Shown here: one piece after another, positions 8,507 through 16,842 of the stretch | Layout of the letters: each line of letters starts with the position of its first letter | Position numbering within the stretch: the stretch's first letter is position 1 | Source: an uncultured Clostridia bacterium | GTDB lineage: Bacteria; Bacillota; Clostridia; Christensenellales; Aristaeellaceae | NCBI GenBank assembly: GCA_934621485.1 | Contig: CAKTUS010000018.1 | Location: 1-38,684 of the forward strand | Direction: 5' to 3' | Length of the DNA: 38,684 nucleotides | Program-made: the position numbers and the translations under genes | The notes under the pieces: generated by a model | What the model was told of the DNA's origin: nothing | Seen by the model: the letters and a program-made list of their open reading frames with translations, nothing else | Database searches by the model: none

Positions 8507-8880
8507 AATTTCGCGGCGTTTGACTTTCGAAAAGGAATCATGCAACTAAAGCTTATTCTTTTCCATTATAAATCAAGGATGGTTTTACATATATCAAATT
8601 CTGCGGCGTTTGGATTCGGGGTTTGCAAGCAGACAGTTTTGCTTATTTGCAATCGGCAAAAACGGTCTTAAGCATGATGCCTTCTTTGTTAGGGCGACAC
8701 CCACAAATGAGTTGGTGCGGTTGTCAGTTAATTTGGGATTAAATGCGATGACAAAAAATCGAAGGGTTAAAGGTTTATCGGGTGTAAATCAAGATTTTTG
8801 CAAGAAGCAGATGACACAAAAGACGCCGCAGGCGCTACCGCCGAATTGTGCAGTGCTACCTTAGACTTTTTTTCGGGCGG

Positions 8881-9560
8881 ATGCCACAAATTCAGATTGA
8901 TGAAGGGAAAAGTGCCCGAAATGTGGGAAAACAAAGAACCAGATTAAAGCTGGGTATAATGTTTCGGAAAGTCAACGCTGTAAGTGTAAGGAGTGAGGCG
9001 TCTACTACACCATTGAGCCGAAGCAACACGAGTACCCGGAAGAAACCCGACAACTAGCAATAAAAATGTATTACAACGGATCGGTGGACGCGGAGTAGGA
9101 AAGATCAATCGGCTGGCGACTGTTCAGGACCGTAGAGCAGGATGAATTGTATTGGTTTCTGGAGTATAAGCCACGGACGGAAACACGGGAAAACATCTAT
9201 ATAATAACCATGGTAAGCCGAGAGCCGCGTTAGATAGTCGGCCATATAGTAAGCCGGGATAAAACAGCTGGAACAATCCGGCAAATGGCAGACGCAGTTC
9301 TGATGGCAAAGCAGTATTGTACAGACGGAAACTATGGATATCTGGATGTGATCTTTCCTGGAAAACATATTTTCCATGTTCACAACAAAAAGGATGCTTT
9401 TACGTTGAAGGGGGGCAATGCTGATTTGCGGCATTATATTCCTACGCCGGCGCGCCGCAGCAGATGGTTTCCTCGGAAACCGGAAAATCAGTTCTTGTTG
9501 TCTCTGTTCGGGACTATAACCGTTTCGACAGACAAAAAATGCCATACCGCTCCCTGCATC
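8881..9560 (+). pseudogene. Decayed IS1-family transposase
   Basis: The reading frame containing position 8904 encodes a recognisable IS1-type transposase that is broken by stop codons. An InsA-like zinc finger reads EKCPKCGKTKNQIKAGYNVS then QRCKCKE, and an InsB-like part reads DELYWFLEYKPRTETREN, then CTDGNYGYLDVIFPGKHI and NADLRHYIP-ARRSR. In-frame stops are TGA at 8898, 8901 and 8994 and TAG at 9096 and 9231. A frameshift near 9490 leads into the expected C-terminus (RDYNRFDRQKMPYR). About 40 residues between the HTH and DDE parts seem to be missing. The element is dead, and I could not define its terminal repeats. Confidence 0.8.
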
Positions 9561-9637
9561 ATTGCTCATCTCTTCCTTTCTCTTTCTTTGATTTCTTTTA
9601 AATCTTCTTTTGAACACTCCCATGTCTTTACATCTTC

Positions 9638-9677
9638 TTGCTTTCTGTTATGTAATATGGTATACTGTTTACGTAAA
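9638..9677 (+). promoter_or_regulatory. Promoter and operator of the lacI-type gene
   Basis: An extended -10 box TGGTATACT ends at 9666, with TATACT at 9661-9666. A weak -35 box TTGCTT (9638-9643) lies 17 bases upstream. TTTACGTAAA at 9668-9677 covers the predicted start site and is identical to the two operators at the binding-protein promoter. This predicts autorepression. Confidence 0.7.
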
Positions 9678-9794
9678 GCACATGGATTTACACCATCTCT
9701 TCGTTCAGAACTGACTTGGCTATTTTCAGTAGCTTTTACAGACAAATTGAGGCTTGATATGAAAGCTGGAAGCATTTGACAGGAGGGGATTACA

Positions 9795-10778
9795 GTGGCC
9801 GGCATTACAGATGTGGCAAAGGCAGCAGGGGTATCTGTTGCTACGGTATCACGTGTAATCAACGGCAGCGGGAATGTTCTGCCGGGAACCGTGAACAAGG
9901 TGATTCAGGCGATGGACTCCCTGCAGTACAAGCCGGCAAATACTGGCCGTGCCCAGCGCGAAGCCCGCCCCAAAACCCTGCTGGCAATCTTCCCCGAATT
10001 TACAAATCCCTTCTGGGGAGATATTTTGGAAGGAATGAGCAATGAGGCGCGCTCGGAGCGCTGTACGCTTCTCACCACGACAACGCATGGTGAAACCTTT
10101 CAGGAGCTTCAAGCGCTGAATATGCTGAAGGACAGGGTTGTGGACGGCGCTCTTCTTCTTTCCACCACGCTTTCGGAGGAAGAACTGAAAGACTGGGATC
10201 GGCAGTATCCCATCGTTCAGTGTTGCGAATATGAGGAAAATACCCAGATCTCTCATGTTTCTGTCAACTATCATGACGCCGCCTATCAGGGGATTTCTTA
10301 TCTGATTCGCATTGGGCACCGCAGAATCGCCCTGATTTCTTCCACGACCCGTAGCAATTCCATACTGCAGCGAGAAGCCGGATATACAGACGCTCTGAAA
10401 GACAACGGTATTTCGTATGATCCCGAGCTGCTGGTCAAAGGCTCCTATATGTATGAAAGCGGCTATGAAAAGGGTTTGGCTCTGATGAAAATAGAGAATC
10501 CGCCCACCGCAATTATGGCGATTTCCGATACATCCGCCGCAGGTTGCCTCTGTGCTGTTTACGAGTCCGGCAAACGGTGTCCACAGGATGTTGCTGTGAT
10601 GGGATTCGACAACATGATTCTTTCCCGTATGCTCTATCCGCCGCTGACTACGGTTGCTCTTCAGAAAAAGCGTATGGGGGCTGCCGCCGTTAAGATGCTC
10701 CTTGACAGGATTGCGGGCGATACAACGCACCGTTCGCTGCTGTTGCCGCATGAACTAACAGTGCGCCAGTCTACATAA
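9795..10778 (+). CDS. LacI-family transcriptional regulator
   Basis: The 327-residue protein has an N-terminal LacI helix-turn-helix and hinge (ITDVAKAAGVSVATVSRVIN, then a ...LQYKPANTGRAQR stretch at about residues 45-60) and a periplasmic-binding-protein-like ligand domain. The C-terminus carries the typical VAVMGFDN and LTTVALQKKRMGAAAVKMLLDRI blocks. Translation starts at GTG 9795, seven bases after AGGAGGGG. It probably binds the three TTTACGTAAA sites and so controls both its own gene and the divergent sugar-import operon, possibly also the downstream kinase and epimerase. The inducer is unknown, but L-arabinose-, ribulose- or ketose-derived ligands fit the context. Confidence 0.93.
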   Translation: MAGITDVAKAAGVSVATVSRVINGSGNVLPGTVNKVIQAMDSLQYKPANTGRAQREARPKTLLAIFPEFTNPFWGDILEGMSNEARSERCTLLTTTTHGETFQELQALNMLKDRVVDGALLLSTTLSEEELKDWDRQYPIVQCCEYEENTQISHVSVNYHDAAYQGISYLIRIGHRRIALISSTTRSNSILQREAGYTDALKDNGISYDPELLVKGSYMYESGYEKGLALMKIENPPTAIMAISDTSAAGCLCAVYESGKRCPQDVAVMGFDNMILSRMLYPPLTTVALQKKRMGAAAVKMLLDRIAGDTTHRSLLLPHELTVRQST

Positions 10779-10824
10779 GCGCATCCCCAAAAACATAATG
10801 CTATCAGAGAGCAAAATAATCCGG

Positions 10825-10856
10825 CGGCACCACACTGAGTGCGGTGCCGTCCTTTA
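10825..10856 (+). terminator. Putative terminator after the lacI-type gene
   Basis: CGGCACC pairs with GGTGCCG around a short loop, with two more pairs inside after one mismatch, and is followed by TCCTTTATAA. The U tract is weak, so some readthrough into the kinase gene is likely. Confidence 0.5.
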
Positions 10857-10874
10857 TAAAAAACGGAGGACTCC

Positions 10875-12446
10875 ATGATAAACCTCGAAAAATCAGTTAT
10901 TGGAATTGAACTCGGTTCCACTCGAATCAAAGCTGTGCTGCTGGACGAAAACTTCCTGCCGGCTGCCTCCGGCTCCTGGGAGTGGGAAAACCGGCTGGAG
11001 AACGGGATCTGGACCTATCCGCTGGCTCAGGCGGACGAGGGTATCCGCGCCTGCTATGCCGACCTGAAAAAGAACGTCAGGGAAAAATTCAGCAAAACTC
11101 TCACTAAGGTCGGCGCCATCGGCATTTCCGGCATGATGCACGGGTATCTTCCCTTTGACGCTGAAGGCCGTCAACTCGCGGAGTTTCGCACCTGGCGCAA
11201 CACCATGACCGGCGAGGCCGCTGAAAAACTCACGTCGCTATTTGGCTTCAATATTCCGCAGCGCTGGAGTATTGCCCACCTGTATCAGGCCATGCTGAAT
11301 AAAGAGGCCCACGTACCGAAAATCACTTCCGTAACCACGCTGGCTGGTTATGTGCATGAGCGCCTGACCGGGCTGCATGTCGTCGGCATTGGTGAAGCAT
11401 CTGGCATGTTCCCGATCGACAGCGAAACCATGAACTACGATGCCAGCATGCTGGCAAAGATGGACGTGCTGACGGAAGCGGCCGGCATGCCCTGGAAGCT
11501 GGCGGAGATTCTGCCGGCAGTTCTGCCCGCCGGAACTGAAGCTGGATATCTGACGAAGACCGGCGCTTCTTATCTGGATCCGGATGGGGATCTCTGCCCT
11601 GGCATCCTGCTGTGCCCGCCCGAAGGCGATGCCGGCACCGGCATGACCGCCACCAATTCCGTCCGGGCAGGAACCGGCAATGTATCCGCCGGTACCAGCG
11701 ACTTCGCCATGGTGGTCGTTGACAAACAGCCCGGCATTCACCGGGAGATCGACATGGTCACCACCCCTGCCGGCAAGCCTGTAGCCATGGTGCACTGTAA
11801 TAACTGTACCTCCGACATCAACGCATGGGCCGGCCTGCTCGGTGAGTTTGCGGGAATGATCAGCAAAACTGTGGATAAAAATGAACTCTACACGGCCCTG
11901 TTCAACAAGGCGCTCGAGGGCGATGCTGACTGTGACGGACTGATTACGGTGAATTATCTCTCCGGCGAAGGCGTGACCGGCTTCAATGAAGGCCGTCCCA
12001 TGCTGATGCGGCGTCCCAATACCAGCCTATCCCTCGCGAATTTCTGGCGCTCTCACCTAATGTCCGCACTGGCTACGCTGAAGATTGGCATGGACATCCT
12101 GGCTTCGGAAGGCATCACTATCAACCGTATGTACGGGCATGGAGGCTTCTTCAAGACGCCTCTGGTAGGCCAGCGACTCCTATCTGCGGCGATCAAAGCG
12201 CCTGTGACCGTTATGCAGACAGCCGGGGAAGGCGGCCCCTACGGAATGGCGCTGCTGGCAGCCTTTGCGCTAATCAGTGCTCCCGAAGAGACACTGGAGG
12301 ATTTCCTGGAAAAACGGATCTTCGCTTCAGCTGAAGAAAACACAGTGACGGCGGACGAAAAAGAAAGTGCCGGATTTGACCGCTATATCGCAGAGTACCG
12401 GAAAGCGCTCGCGGCTGAACGTGTCCTGCTGAATGCCAGATTCTAA
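10875..12446 (+). CDS. FGGY-family pentulose kinase (probable ribulokinase role)
   Basis: This 523-residue protein is an FGGY carbohydrate kinase, a cytoplasmic enzyme that phosphorylates a ketose with ATP. Visible motifs are the phosphate-1 loop IGIELGSTRIKAVLLDE near residues 8-24, the substrate loop GISGMMHGYLPFD, a GTGNVSAGTSDFAMVV stretch, and GHGGFFKTPLVGQ with AGEGGPYGMALLAAF near the C-terminus. It sequence-resembles xylulokinases, but L-ribulose is the likely substrate because the next gene, 19 bp away, is L-ribulose-5-phosphate 4-epimerase. The ATG at 10875 follows GGAGGA. L-xylulose or D-xylulose remain alternatives. Confidence 0.85.
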   Translation: MINLEKSVIGIELGSTRIKAVLLDENFLPAASGSWEWENRLENGIWTYPLAQADEGIRACYADLKKNVREKFSKTLTKVGAIGISGMMHGYLPFDAEGRQLAEFRTWRNTMTGEAAEKLTSLFGFNIPQRWSIAHLYQAMLNKEAHVPKITSVTTLAGYVHERLTGLHVVGIGEASGMFPIDSETMNYDASMLAKMDVLTEAAGMPWKLAEILPAVLPAGTEAGYLTKTGASYLDPDGDLCPGILLCPPEGDAGTGMTATNSVRAGTGNVSAGTSDFAMVVVDKQPGIHREIDMVTTPAGKPVAMVHCNNCTSDINAWAGLLGEFAGMISKTVDKNELYTALFNKALEGDADCDGLITVNYLSGEGVTGFNEGRPMLMRRPNTSLSLANFWRSHLMSALATLKIGMDILASEGITINRMYGHGGFFKTPLVGQRLLSAAIKAPVTVMQTAGEGGPYGMALLAAFALISAPEETLEDFLEKRIFASAEENTVTADEKESAGFDRYIAEYRKALAAERVLLNARF

Positions 12447-12465
12447 TCTGCAAGGAGAATAGCTT

Positions 12466-13179
12466 ATGTTGAAAAAACTGAAAGAAAAAGTATGTGAAGC
12501 CAACCTGGAACTGGTTGCTCGCGGTGTTGTGCTCTATACCTGGGGCAATGTTAGCGGGATCGACCATAAAAGCGGCAGAATGGTGATCAAACCCTCCGGG
12601 ATCGGTTATGATAATATGACTCCCGATGACATGGTTGTGATGGATGTGGCTTCTGGAAAGGTTCTGGAGGGAAAATGGAAACCCTCCTCCGATACCCAGA
12701 CACATCTGGCGCTTTACCGGGCTTTCCCGGATATCGGCGGCATTACGCACACCCACTCCGTCAACGCTGTGGCCTTTGCTCAGGCCGGAATGGATATCCC
12801 TGCTCTGGGCACGACCCACGCCGATTACTTCTACGGCCCGATCCCATGCACCCGCGAACTGACGCAGGAGGAAGTGGAGGAGGCATACGAGGCCAATACC
12901 GGAAAGGTGATTATTGAGACCCTGAAAAGCAGGAAGAGCGATCCCATGGCGTTGCCCGGCGTGGTGGTGAAAAACCACGGCCTATTCAGCTGGGGCGAGG
13001 ACGCGGCCTCCGCCGTCTATCATGCCGTTGTGATGGAAACGGTGGCCGAAATGGACCTAAAGACGCTGCTGCTCAATCCTGAGGCTTCCATGCAGCAGTA
13101 TGTACTGGATAAGCACTACTACCGCAAGCATGGACCAAATGCCTATTACGGCCAGAACCAGCAGATGAAGGAGAAGTAA
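12466..13179 (+). CDS. araD: L-ribulose-5-phosphate 4-epimerase
   Basis: This 237-residue class II aldolase-fold enzyme converts L-ribulose-5-phosphate to D-xylulose-5-phosphate, linking arabinose catabolism to the pentose phosphate pathway. The residues known from E. coli AraD fall at the same positions: D76 (SSD), zinc ligands H95 and H97 (GITHTHS) and H171 (KNHGLFSWG), catalytic D120 (TTHAD), and the C-terminal HGPNAYYGQ. The fit is full length. It is co-directional with the kinase, and a strong terminator follows. The sgbE/ulaF-type 4-epimerases are similar, so the exact pathway is less certain than the reaction. Confidence 0.92.
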   Translation: MLKKLKEKVCEANLELVARGVVLYTWGNVSGIDHKSGRMVIKPSGIGYDNMTPDDMVVMDVASGKVLEGKWKPSSDTQTHLALYRAFPDIGGITHTHSVNAVAFAQAGMDIPALGTTHADYFYGPIPCTRELTQEEVEEAYEANTGKVIIETLKSRKSDPMALPGVVVKNHGLFSWGEDAASAVYHAVVMETVAEMDLKTLLLNPEASMQQYVLDKHYYRKHGPNAYYGQNQQMKEK

Positions 13180-13243
13180 TTTTTGGCTGTATTGATAGCG
13201 GTAAGCTGCAAACGGTTGCCGGGGATACTGCCATAAACGTCCA

Positions 13244-13279
13244 CCCACCGTAATTTTGATAGAATTACGGTGGGTTTTT
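13244..13279 (+). terminator. Rho-independent terminator after araD
   Basis: CCCACCGTAATT (13244-13255) pairs perfectly with AATTACGGTGGG (13263-13274) around a 7-base loop, followed by TTTTT. It ends exactly where the IS30 remnant begins, which suggests that the mobile segment landed just outside this operon. Confidence 0.9.
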
Positions 13280-13510
13280 GTCCCTTGAATTGTCAAGTCA
13301 AGTGCAACAGCAAGCCAAAGAAAACTTCCGAAGGGGATTTCCAGCCAAGACACTTTCGAGGGCGGAGATTCAACTTCGTGATGAAGTCGTCAAAAAACGA
13401 GGCATCGAACGAATTCATGTCAACTGATTTGGGACAGTACTCACGAATTAAGCCGTTCGTGTTTTCATTGGTTCCACGTTCCCACGGCGCATGCAGATTT
13501 GGAAAATAAT
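13280..13510 (-). mobile_element. IS30-family transposase 3'-end remnant
   Basis: The minus-strand reading frame carries only the last 70 or so residues of an IS30-type DDE transposase: WERGTNENTNGLIREYCPK, then LRPRKCLGWKSPSEVFF and LLLHLT before the stop. The block GTTGCACTTGACTTGACAAT over and just beyond the stop resembles the terminal inverted repeat of IS30-like elements. The 5' part, including the first two acidic catalytic residues and the other inverted repeat, is missing. Confidence 0.8.
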
Positions 13511-13697
13511 TTTTCGGCTCACGGCGTTCAGGTAAATCTGGTTTTGACGCATATCCGTCGATCGCCACTTGGCGAAGGGAAGCGCTCATATTCTCTATAC
13601 AAAGCTGTGCCATCCTCGCCTTTATCAAGCCGAGTTCTCTTTCGTCTACGAAGAATTTGACCTGTATCGGTCGCTTGCGATTCCTGTTGTCTGGCAT
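13293..13697 (-). CDS. Chimeric ORF: MobC-like N-terminus fused to IS30 transposase tail
   Basis: From the ATG at 13697 (AAGGA 8 bases upstream) this encodes 134 residues. Residues 1 to about 56 (RNRKRPIQVKFFVDERELG, then KARMAQLCIENMSASLRQVAIDGY) match the ribbon-helix-helix start of MobC-like plasmid mobilisation/relaxosome proteins. From about residue 64 the sequence becomes an IS30 transposase C-terminus. The join is in frame, so a hybrid protein could be made, but the mobC gene is truncated and mobilisation function is probably lost. It begins 10 bp after the exonuclease stop codon and likely shares its transcript. Confidence 0.7.
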   Translation of the reverse strand: MPDNRNRKRPIQVKFFVDERELGLIKARMAQLCIENMSASLRQVAIDGYASKPDLPERREPKNYFPNLHAPWERGTNENTNGLIREYCPKSVDMNSFDASFFDDFITKLNLRPRKCLGWKSPSEVFFGLLLHLT

Positions 13698-13707
13698 AAA
13701 ACATTCC

Positions 13708-15513
13708 TTACTCTTTATACATCCAATGGTATCCACCCGCCCGTTTTTGAACACCATTAGCGGCATCCCGAATGCTCTTAGAACTTACACCAACTTCTTG
13801 TACTGCGGCAGCTATTGAATCAAACTCTTTCATAACATTTCCGCTATCATCAATCTGCAAAATCGCTCTACCCCGGGGTTTCTTCGGAACAGACACAGCG
13901 GTTTCTTTCTGCGCCACTTTTTCAGCTTGCCGTTTCAGCTTTTCAGCAGCTTTTCGTTCCTTTTCTTGTTGAGAAAAGAGTAAACTTATAGCTTTAGTTC
14001 TTCGAGCGCTCCATGCGCTGGCTTGATCTGGCATTCTTGTAATGCCTTCATCCAAGATTACTATTTCGTTGCTGTAGTCCTTTAGTTGCCGATATGTCAA
14101 CGCATAAGAAGTGTATAATGCTGGAGCGGCATAACCGTTCAATCTTGCTTTATCAAATAATTCTATAGCTAACGCAAGGTTTCCTCTTTTCCGCTCATCT
14201 TCGCCTTTTTCCCAATGCGGGAATCCCATTTTGAATCCCTTGTCCCAATTATCAGCATTTCGGATTTCACTCAGCGGAACCCGATTATAAACAGCATGGA
14301 TTACAACATCGTCACAGGAAATCTGTCGTTCATTTGCTACAGAAATAGTTATCGGCGCATAGTTGTGCTCTTTAATCTCGTTCAGTAAAGAAGATACTTC
14401 TTCATTGGTCAGGACACACATGAAGCGAATGCTGCTTTCGATTTCTCGCTTTCTATAATTGCTATACGATGCGTATTCCTCCATAGATTTATAACAGTTG
14501 AAAAATGCCTCATAGATATACTCTGATAGAGGTTCCAAATCAAATGGGCTTGAAAAATACACCCGGATATAATCTGTGCCGCCTTCACTCTGGGTACACA
14601 ATTCGGTTACGTAATTTTCTGTTGCAGGGCAATTACTCCTAATCAGAATATAAGCACCTTTTTTGGCGAATTTAACTTTCAGGAAAGTATACAGACAGCA
14701 CACGTCCACATAACCGCTACTATTTTTTCTGAATCTAAGTAATTTCGTATCTCCACCTTTTTGAAAAATGACATTTTGAATGAAGGCGCATGCTTCTAAT
14801 TCTTGTAAATTTGGCTTTGATTGCTCAATTTGTCTTTTTTCTATTTCCAAGGATTCGCTGGCGACATCTAACAAACGATACAAGATATGACCACAATTTT
14901 CAGCATCTGACGCAGCTCTATGAGACGAAGGATTTGTCAGTCCGAAATAATTCTCAATTGTGCTCTGCTTATAGTTTTCCAGTCCATGCAAATACTTTCT
15001 TGAAAGGCTGAGAGTATCAATATACTCAATATTCGCATTAAAGCCGAGACGAGATAGTGTGTTGCAAAGAAAATCAAAATCGAATTTTGCATTGTGAGCG
15101 CACATTACAATTCCGCCACATAAAGCGTCTCCCAAAAAGTCTACCAACTGCGAATATACTTCCTTTTCAGATGGAGCGCTATTGAGCATGGAGTTTGTAA
15201 TATGATTGACAGCAGATGCAGATTGTGAAATTGAAATGCCGGGATTTACGAGAGATGAAAATACCCTTTGTACGGTTCCGTTTTGAAAAACTGTAGCGCC
15301 AATCTCAACAATTCGATCGAATATAGGACTCAGTCCTGTTGTTTCCACATCAAAAGCAATGTAGCAGTTTCTTATGCTGTTCTCATTATGGGAATCAAGT
15401 TCAACTCGTTTTGAGATAGCGGCCCCATGTTGTACTGGGGTCTCTATTGCAGTTTCTTTTTCGACTTGAGGCTTTATATCTACTTTCTTTTTGAAAAAAC
15501 CAAATATACTCAT
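13708..15513 (-). CDS. DEDDh exonuclease with TPR-like repeats and NUMOD1-like domain
   Basis: This 601-residue protein begins at ATG 15513, seven bases after GGAGGA. Residues 50-215 form a DnaQ-like 3'-5' exonuclease: D55 and E57 (AFDVETTG), N141-D145 (HNAKFD), and H198 with D203 (SSHRAASDA), the complete DEDDh set. Residues 220-420 are unassigned. Residues 434-505 look like two TPR-type helical hairpins, followed by a basic Lys/Glu-rich helix (511-540). Residues 547-601 resemble NUMOD1 (IDDSGNVMKEFDSIAAAVQE, then GVSSKSIRDAANG and GGYHW), a DNA-binding module of homing endonucleases. It is AT-rich relative to its neighbours and lies beside a mobC/IS30 remnant, so it was probably acquired horizontally. 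A role in mobile-element processing or defence is inference. Confidence 0.85.
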   Translation of the reverse strand: MSIFGFFKKKVDIKPQVEKETAIETPVQHGAAISKRVELDSHNENSIRNCYIAFDVETTGLSPIFDRIVEIGATVFQNGTVQRVFSSLVNPGISISQSASAVNHITNSMLNSAPSEKEVYSQLVDFLGDALCGGIVMCAHNAKFDFDFLCNTLSRLGFNANIEYIDTLSLSRKYLHGLENYKQSTIENYFGLTNPSSHRAASDAENCGHILYRLLDVASESLEIEKRQIEQSKPNLQELEACAFIQNVIFQKGGDTKLLRFRKNSSGYVDVCCLYTFLKVKFAKKGAYILIRSNCPATENYVTELCTQSEGGTDYIRVYFSSPFDLEPLSEYIYEAFFNCYKSMEEYASYSNYRKREIESSIRFMCVLTNEEVSSLLNEIKEHNYAPITISVANERQISCDDVVIHAVYNRVPLSEIRNADNWDKGFKMGFPHWEKGEDERKRGNLALAIELFDKARLNGYAAPALYTSYALTYRQLKDYSNEIVILDEGITRMPDQASAWSARRTKAISLLFSQQEKERKAAEKLKRQAEKVAQKETAVSVPKKPRGRAILQIDDSGNVMKEFDSIAAAVQEVGVSSKSIRDAANGVQKRAGGYHWMYKE

Positions 15514-15546
15514 AAGCGCTTCCTCCGTTCTTGAAAGAAAGTATGT

Positions 15547-15587
15547 GTGTGTACACACGTTATAGCGCATAGATGCGAAAATTTCAA
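15547..15587 (-). promoter_or_regulatory. Promoter and palindromic operator of the exonuclease gene
   Basis: On the minus strand TTGAAA (15582-15587) and TATAAC (15559-15564) are spaced by 17 bases. The perfect palindrome GTGTGTACACAC (15547-15558) directly follows the -10 box and covers the predicted start site. It is a good candidate for a repressor site. No cognate regulator gene is seen beside it. Confidence 0.6.
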
Positions 15588-15884
15588 TGGGCTTTCTGAT
15601 ATGTATCGTGTAAAAGCATTGATCTTCTGTGCATATAAGCTGATTTTCCGATTTTCTCGGTATCGAACATACTCTGCATCGAAATGCCCATCCATCGGTT
15701 TTACTGTTTCATGAGATATTTTACACAACCGCAAATATGCACACTCCTCGGCGAACGCTATTTACTTCCCAGCAATTCATTGTTTTACAAAGGAATCGCG
15801 CAAAAGCGATAACAACTTCACCCTTTTTACTATCCTTGCTTTACAGAGCAGAAAATCGGCGATTTTCAACCCTTAGATGTACAA
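15588..15884. other. Gene-free spacer at the edge of the insert
   Basis: I see no convincing gene or RNA in this AT-rich stretch between the exonuclease promoter and the terminator that closes the SDR operon. The short reading frames here have no recognisable motif or ribosome binding site. Confidence 0.5.
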
Positions 15885-15924
15885 AAACAGGCGGCACCCA
15901 ACCGAAATTGAGTGCCGCCTGTTT
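15885..15924 (-). terminator. Terminator of the transketolase/SDR operon
   Basis: A 13-bp perfect stem (15885-15897 with 15912-15924) encloses a 14-base loop. On the leftward transcript it is followed by TTTGT, extending a run of U. It lies 100 bases after the SDR stop codon. Confidence 0.85.
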
Positions 15925-16026
15925 TGTTGTCCAATCCTGCTTGGCAGATGCCAATTTTGTGGTTTTTTCAAACTACTATCTTATCGGCACACGGCAATCC
16001 GGCGCGCTTTTTTGCTACGCTGGGCG

Positions 16027-16824
16027 TTACGGCTGTTTGCCAATATACGCCAGAATACCGCCGTCCACATACAGCACATGGCCGTTGACAAAGTCGCTGG
16101 CAGAGCTGGCCAGGAATACCGCCGGACCCATGAGATCCTCAGTGCTGCCCCAGCGGTTGGCGGGGGTTTTGGCGCAGATGAAGCTGTCAAAGGGGTGACG
16201 GCTGCCGTCGGGCTGGCGTTCGCGCAAAGGGGCGGTTTGGGGCGTGGCGATATAGCCCGGGCCGATGCCGTTGCACTGAATGTTATACTGGCCGTATTCG
16301 GAAGCAATGTTGCGGGTTAACATTTTCAGACCGCCCTTGGCCGCCGCATAGGCGCTGACGGTTTCCCGGCCCAATTCGCTCATCATGGAGCAAATGTTGA
16401 TGATTTTGCCCGCTTTCTTTTCAATCATGGCGGGAAGCACGGCCTTGGAGCAGATGAAGGGCGCGTTCAAATCCACGTCGATAACCTTGCGGAACTCGCT
16501 GGCGGGCATATCGATCATGGGAATCCGGCGAATGATGCCTGCGTTGTTCACCAGGATGTCAACGGAGCCCACCTCGGTTTCTATTTGCTTCACCAAAGAC
16601 TGCACCGCAGCTTCATCCGTTACGTCGCACACATAGCCCTTGGCGTCGATTCCCTTTTCCCGGTAGGCGGCAAGTCCCTTGTCCACCAGCTCCTGATTGA
16701 TATCGTTGAAAACGATTTTCGCGCCGCATTGGGCGTAAGCGGAAGCGATGGCAAAGCCGATGCCATAGCTGGCGCCGGTGACCCACGCCACCTTGTTTTG
16801 CAAACTAAACGCCTGAATATTCAA
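16027..16824 (-). CDS. SDR-family dehydrogenase, gluconate 5-dehydrogenase-like
   Basis: This 265-residue short-chain dehydrogenase has the cofactor loop TGASYGIG, the NNAG motif and the Ser-Tyr-Lys catalytic set (ICSMMS, then SAYAAAKGG), ending in VLYVDGG. It most resembles gluconate 5-dehydrogenase and 2-deoxygluconate dehydrogenase-type enzymes, which interconvert a polyol or aldonate and its keto form with NAD(P)H. I choose the TTG at 16824, giving MNIQAFSLQNKVAWVTG, because GGAGG lies nine bases upstream. A TTG at 16833 would touch the ribosome binding site. It is the last gene of the leftward split-transketolase operon, 18 bp after tktB-like. The natural substrate is unknown. Confidence 0.88.
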   Translation of the reverse strand: MNIQAFSLQNKVAWVTGASYGIGFAIASAYAQCGAKIVFNDINQELVDKGLAAYREKGIDAKGYVCDVTDEAAVQSLVKQIETEVGSVDILVNNAGIIRRIPMIDMPASEFRKVIDVDLNAPFICSKAVLPAMIEKKAGKIINICSMMSELGRETVSAYAAAKGGLKMLTRNIASEYGQYNIQCNGIGPGYIATPQTAPLRERQPDGSRHPFDSFICAKTPANRWGSTEDLMGPAVFLASSASDFVNGHVLYVDGGILAYIGKQP

Positions 16825-16842
16825 AGTACGCAACCTCCTGAT

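Noticed and set aside
8610..8864. 84-residue rightward reading frame before the IS1 remnant
   Set aside because: It has no motif, no clear ribosome binding site and lies in a decayed mobile region.
15510..15734. 74-residue leftward reading frame upstream of the exonuclease
   Set aside because: It overlaps the exonuclease promoter, ribosome binding site and first codon and has no family motif.
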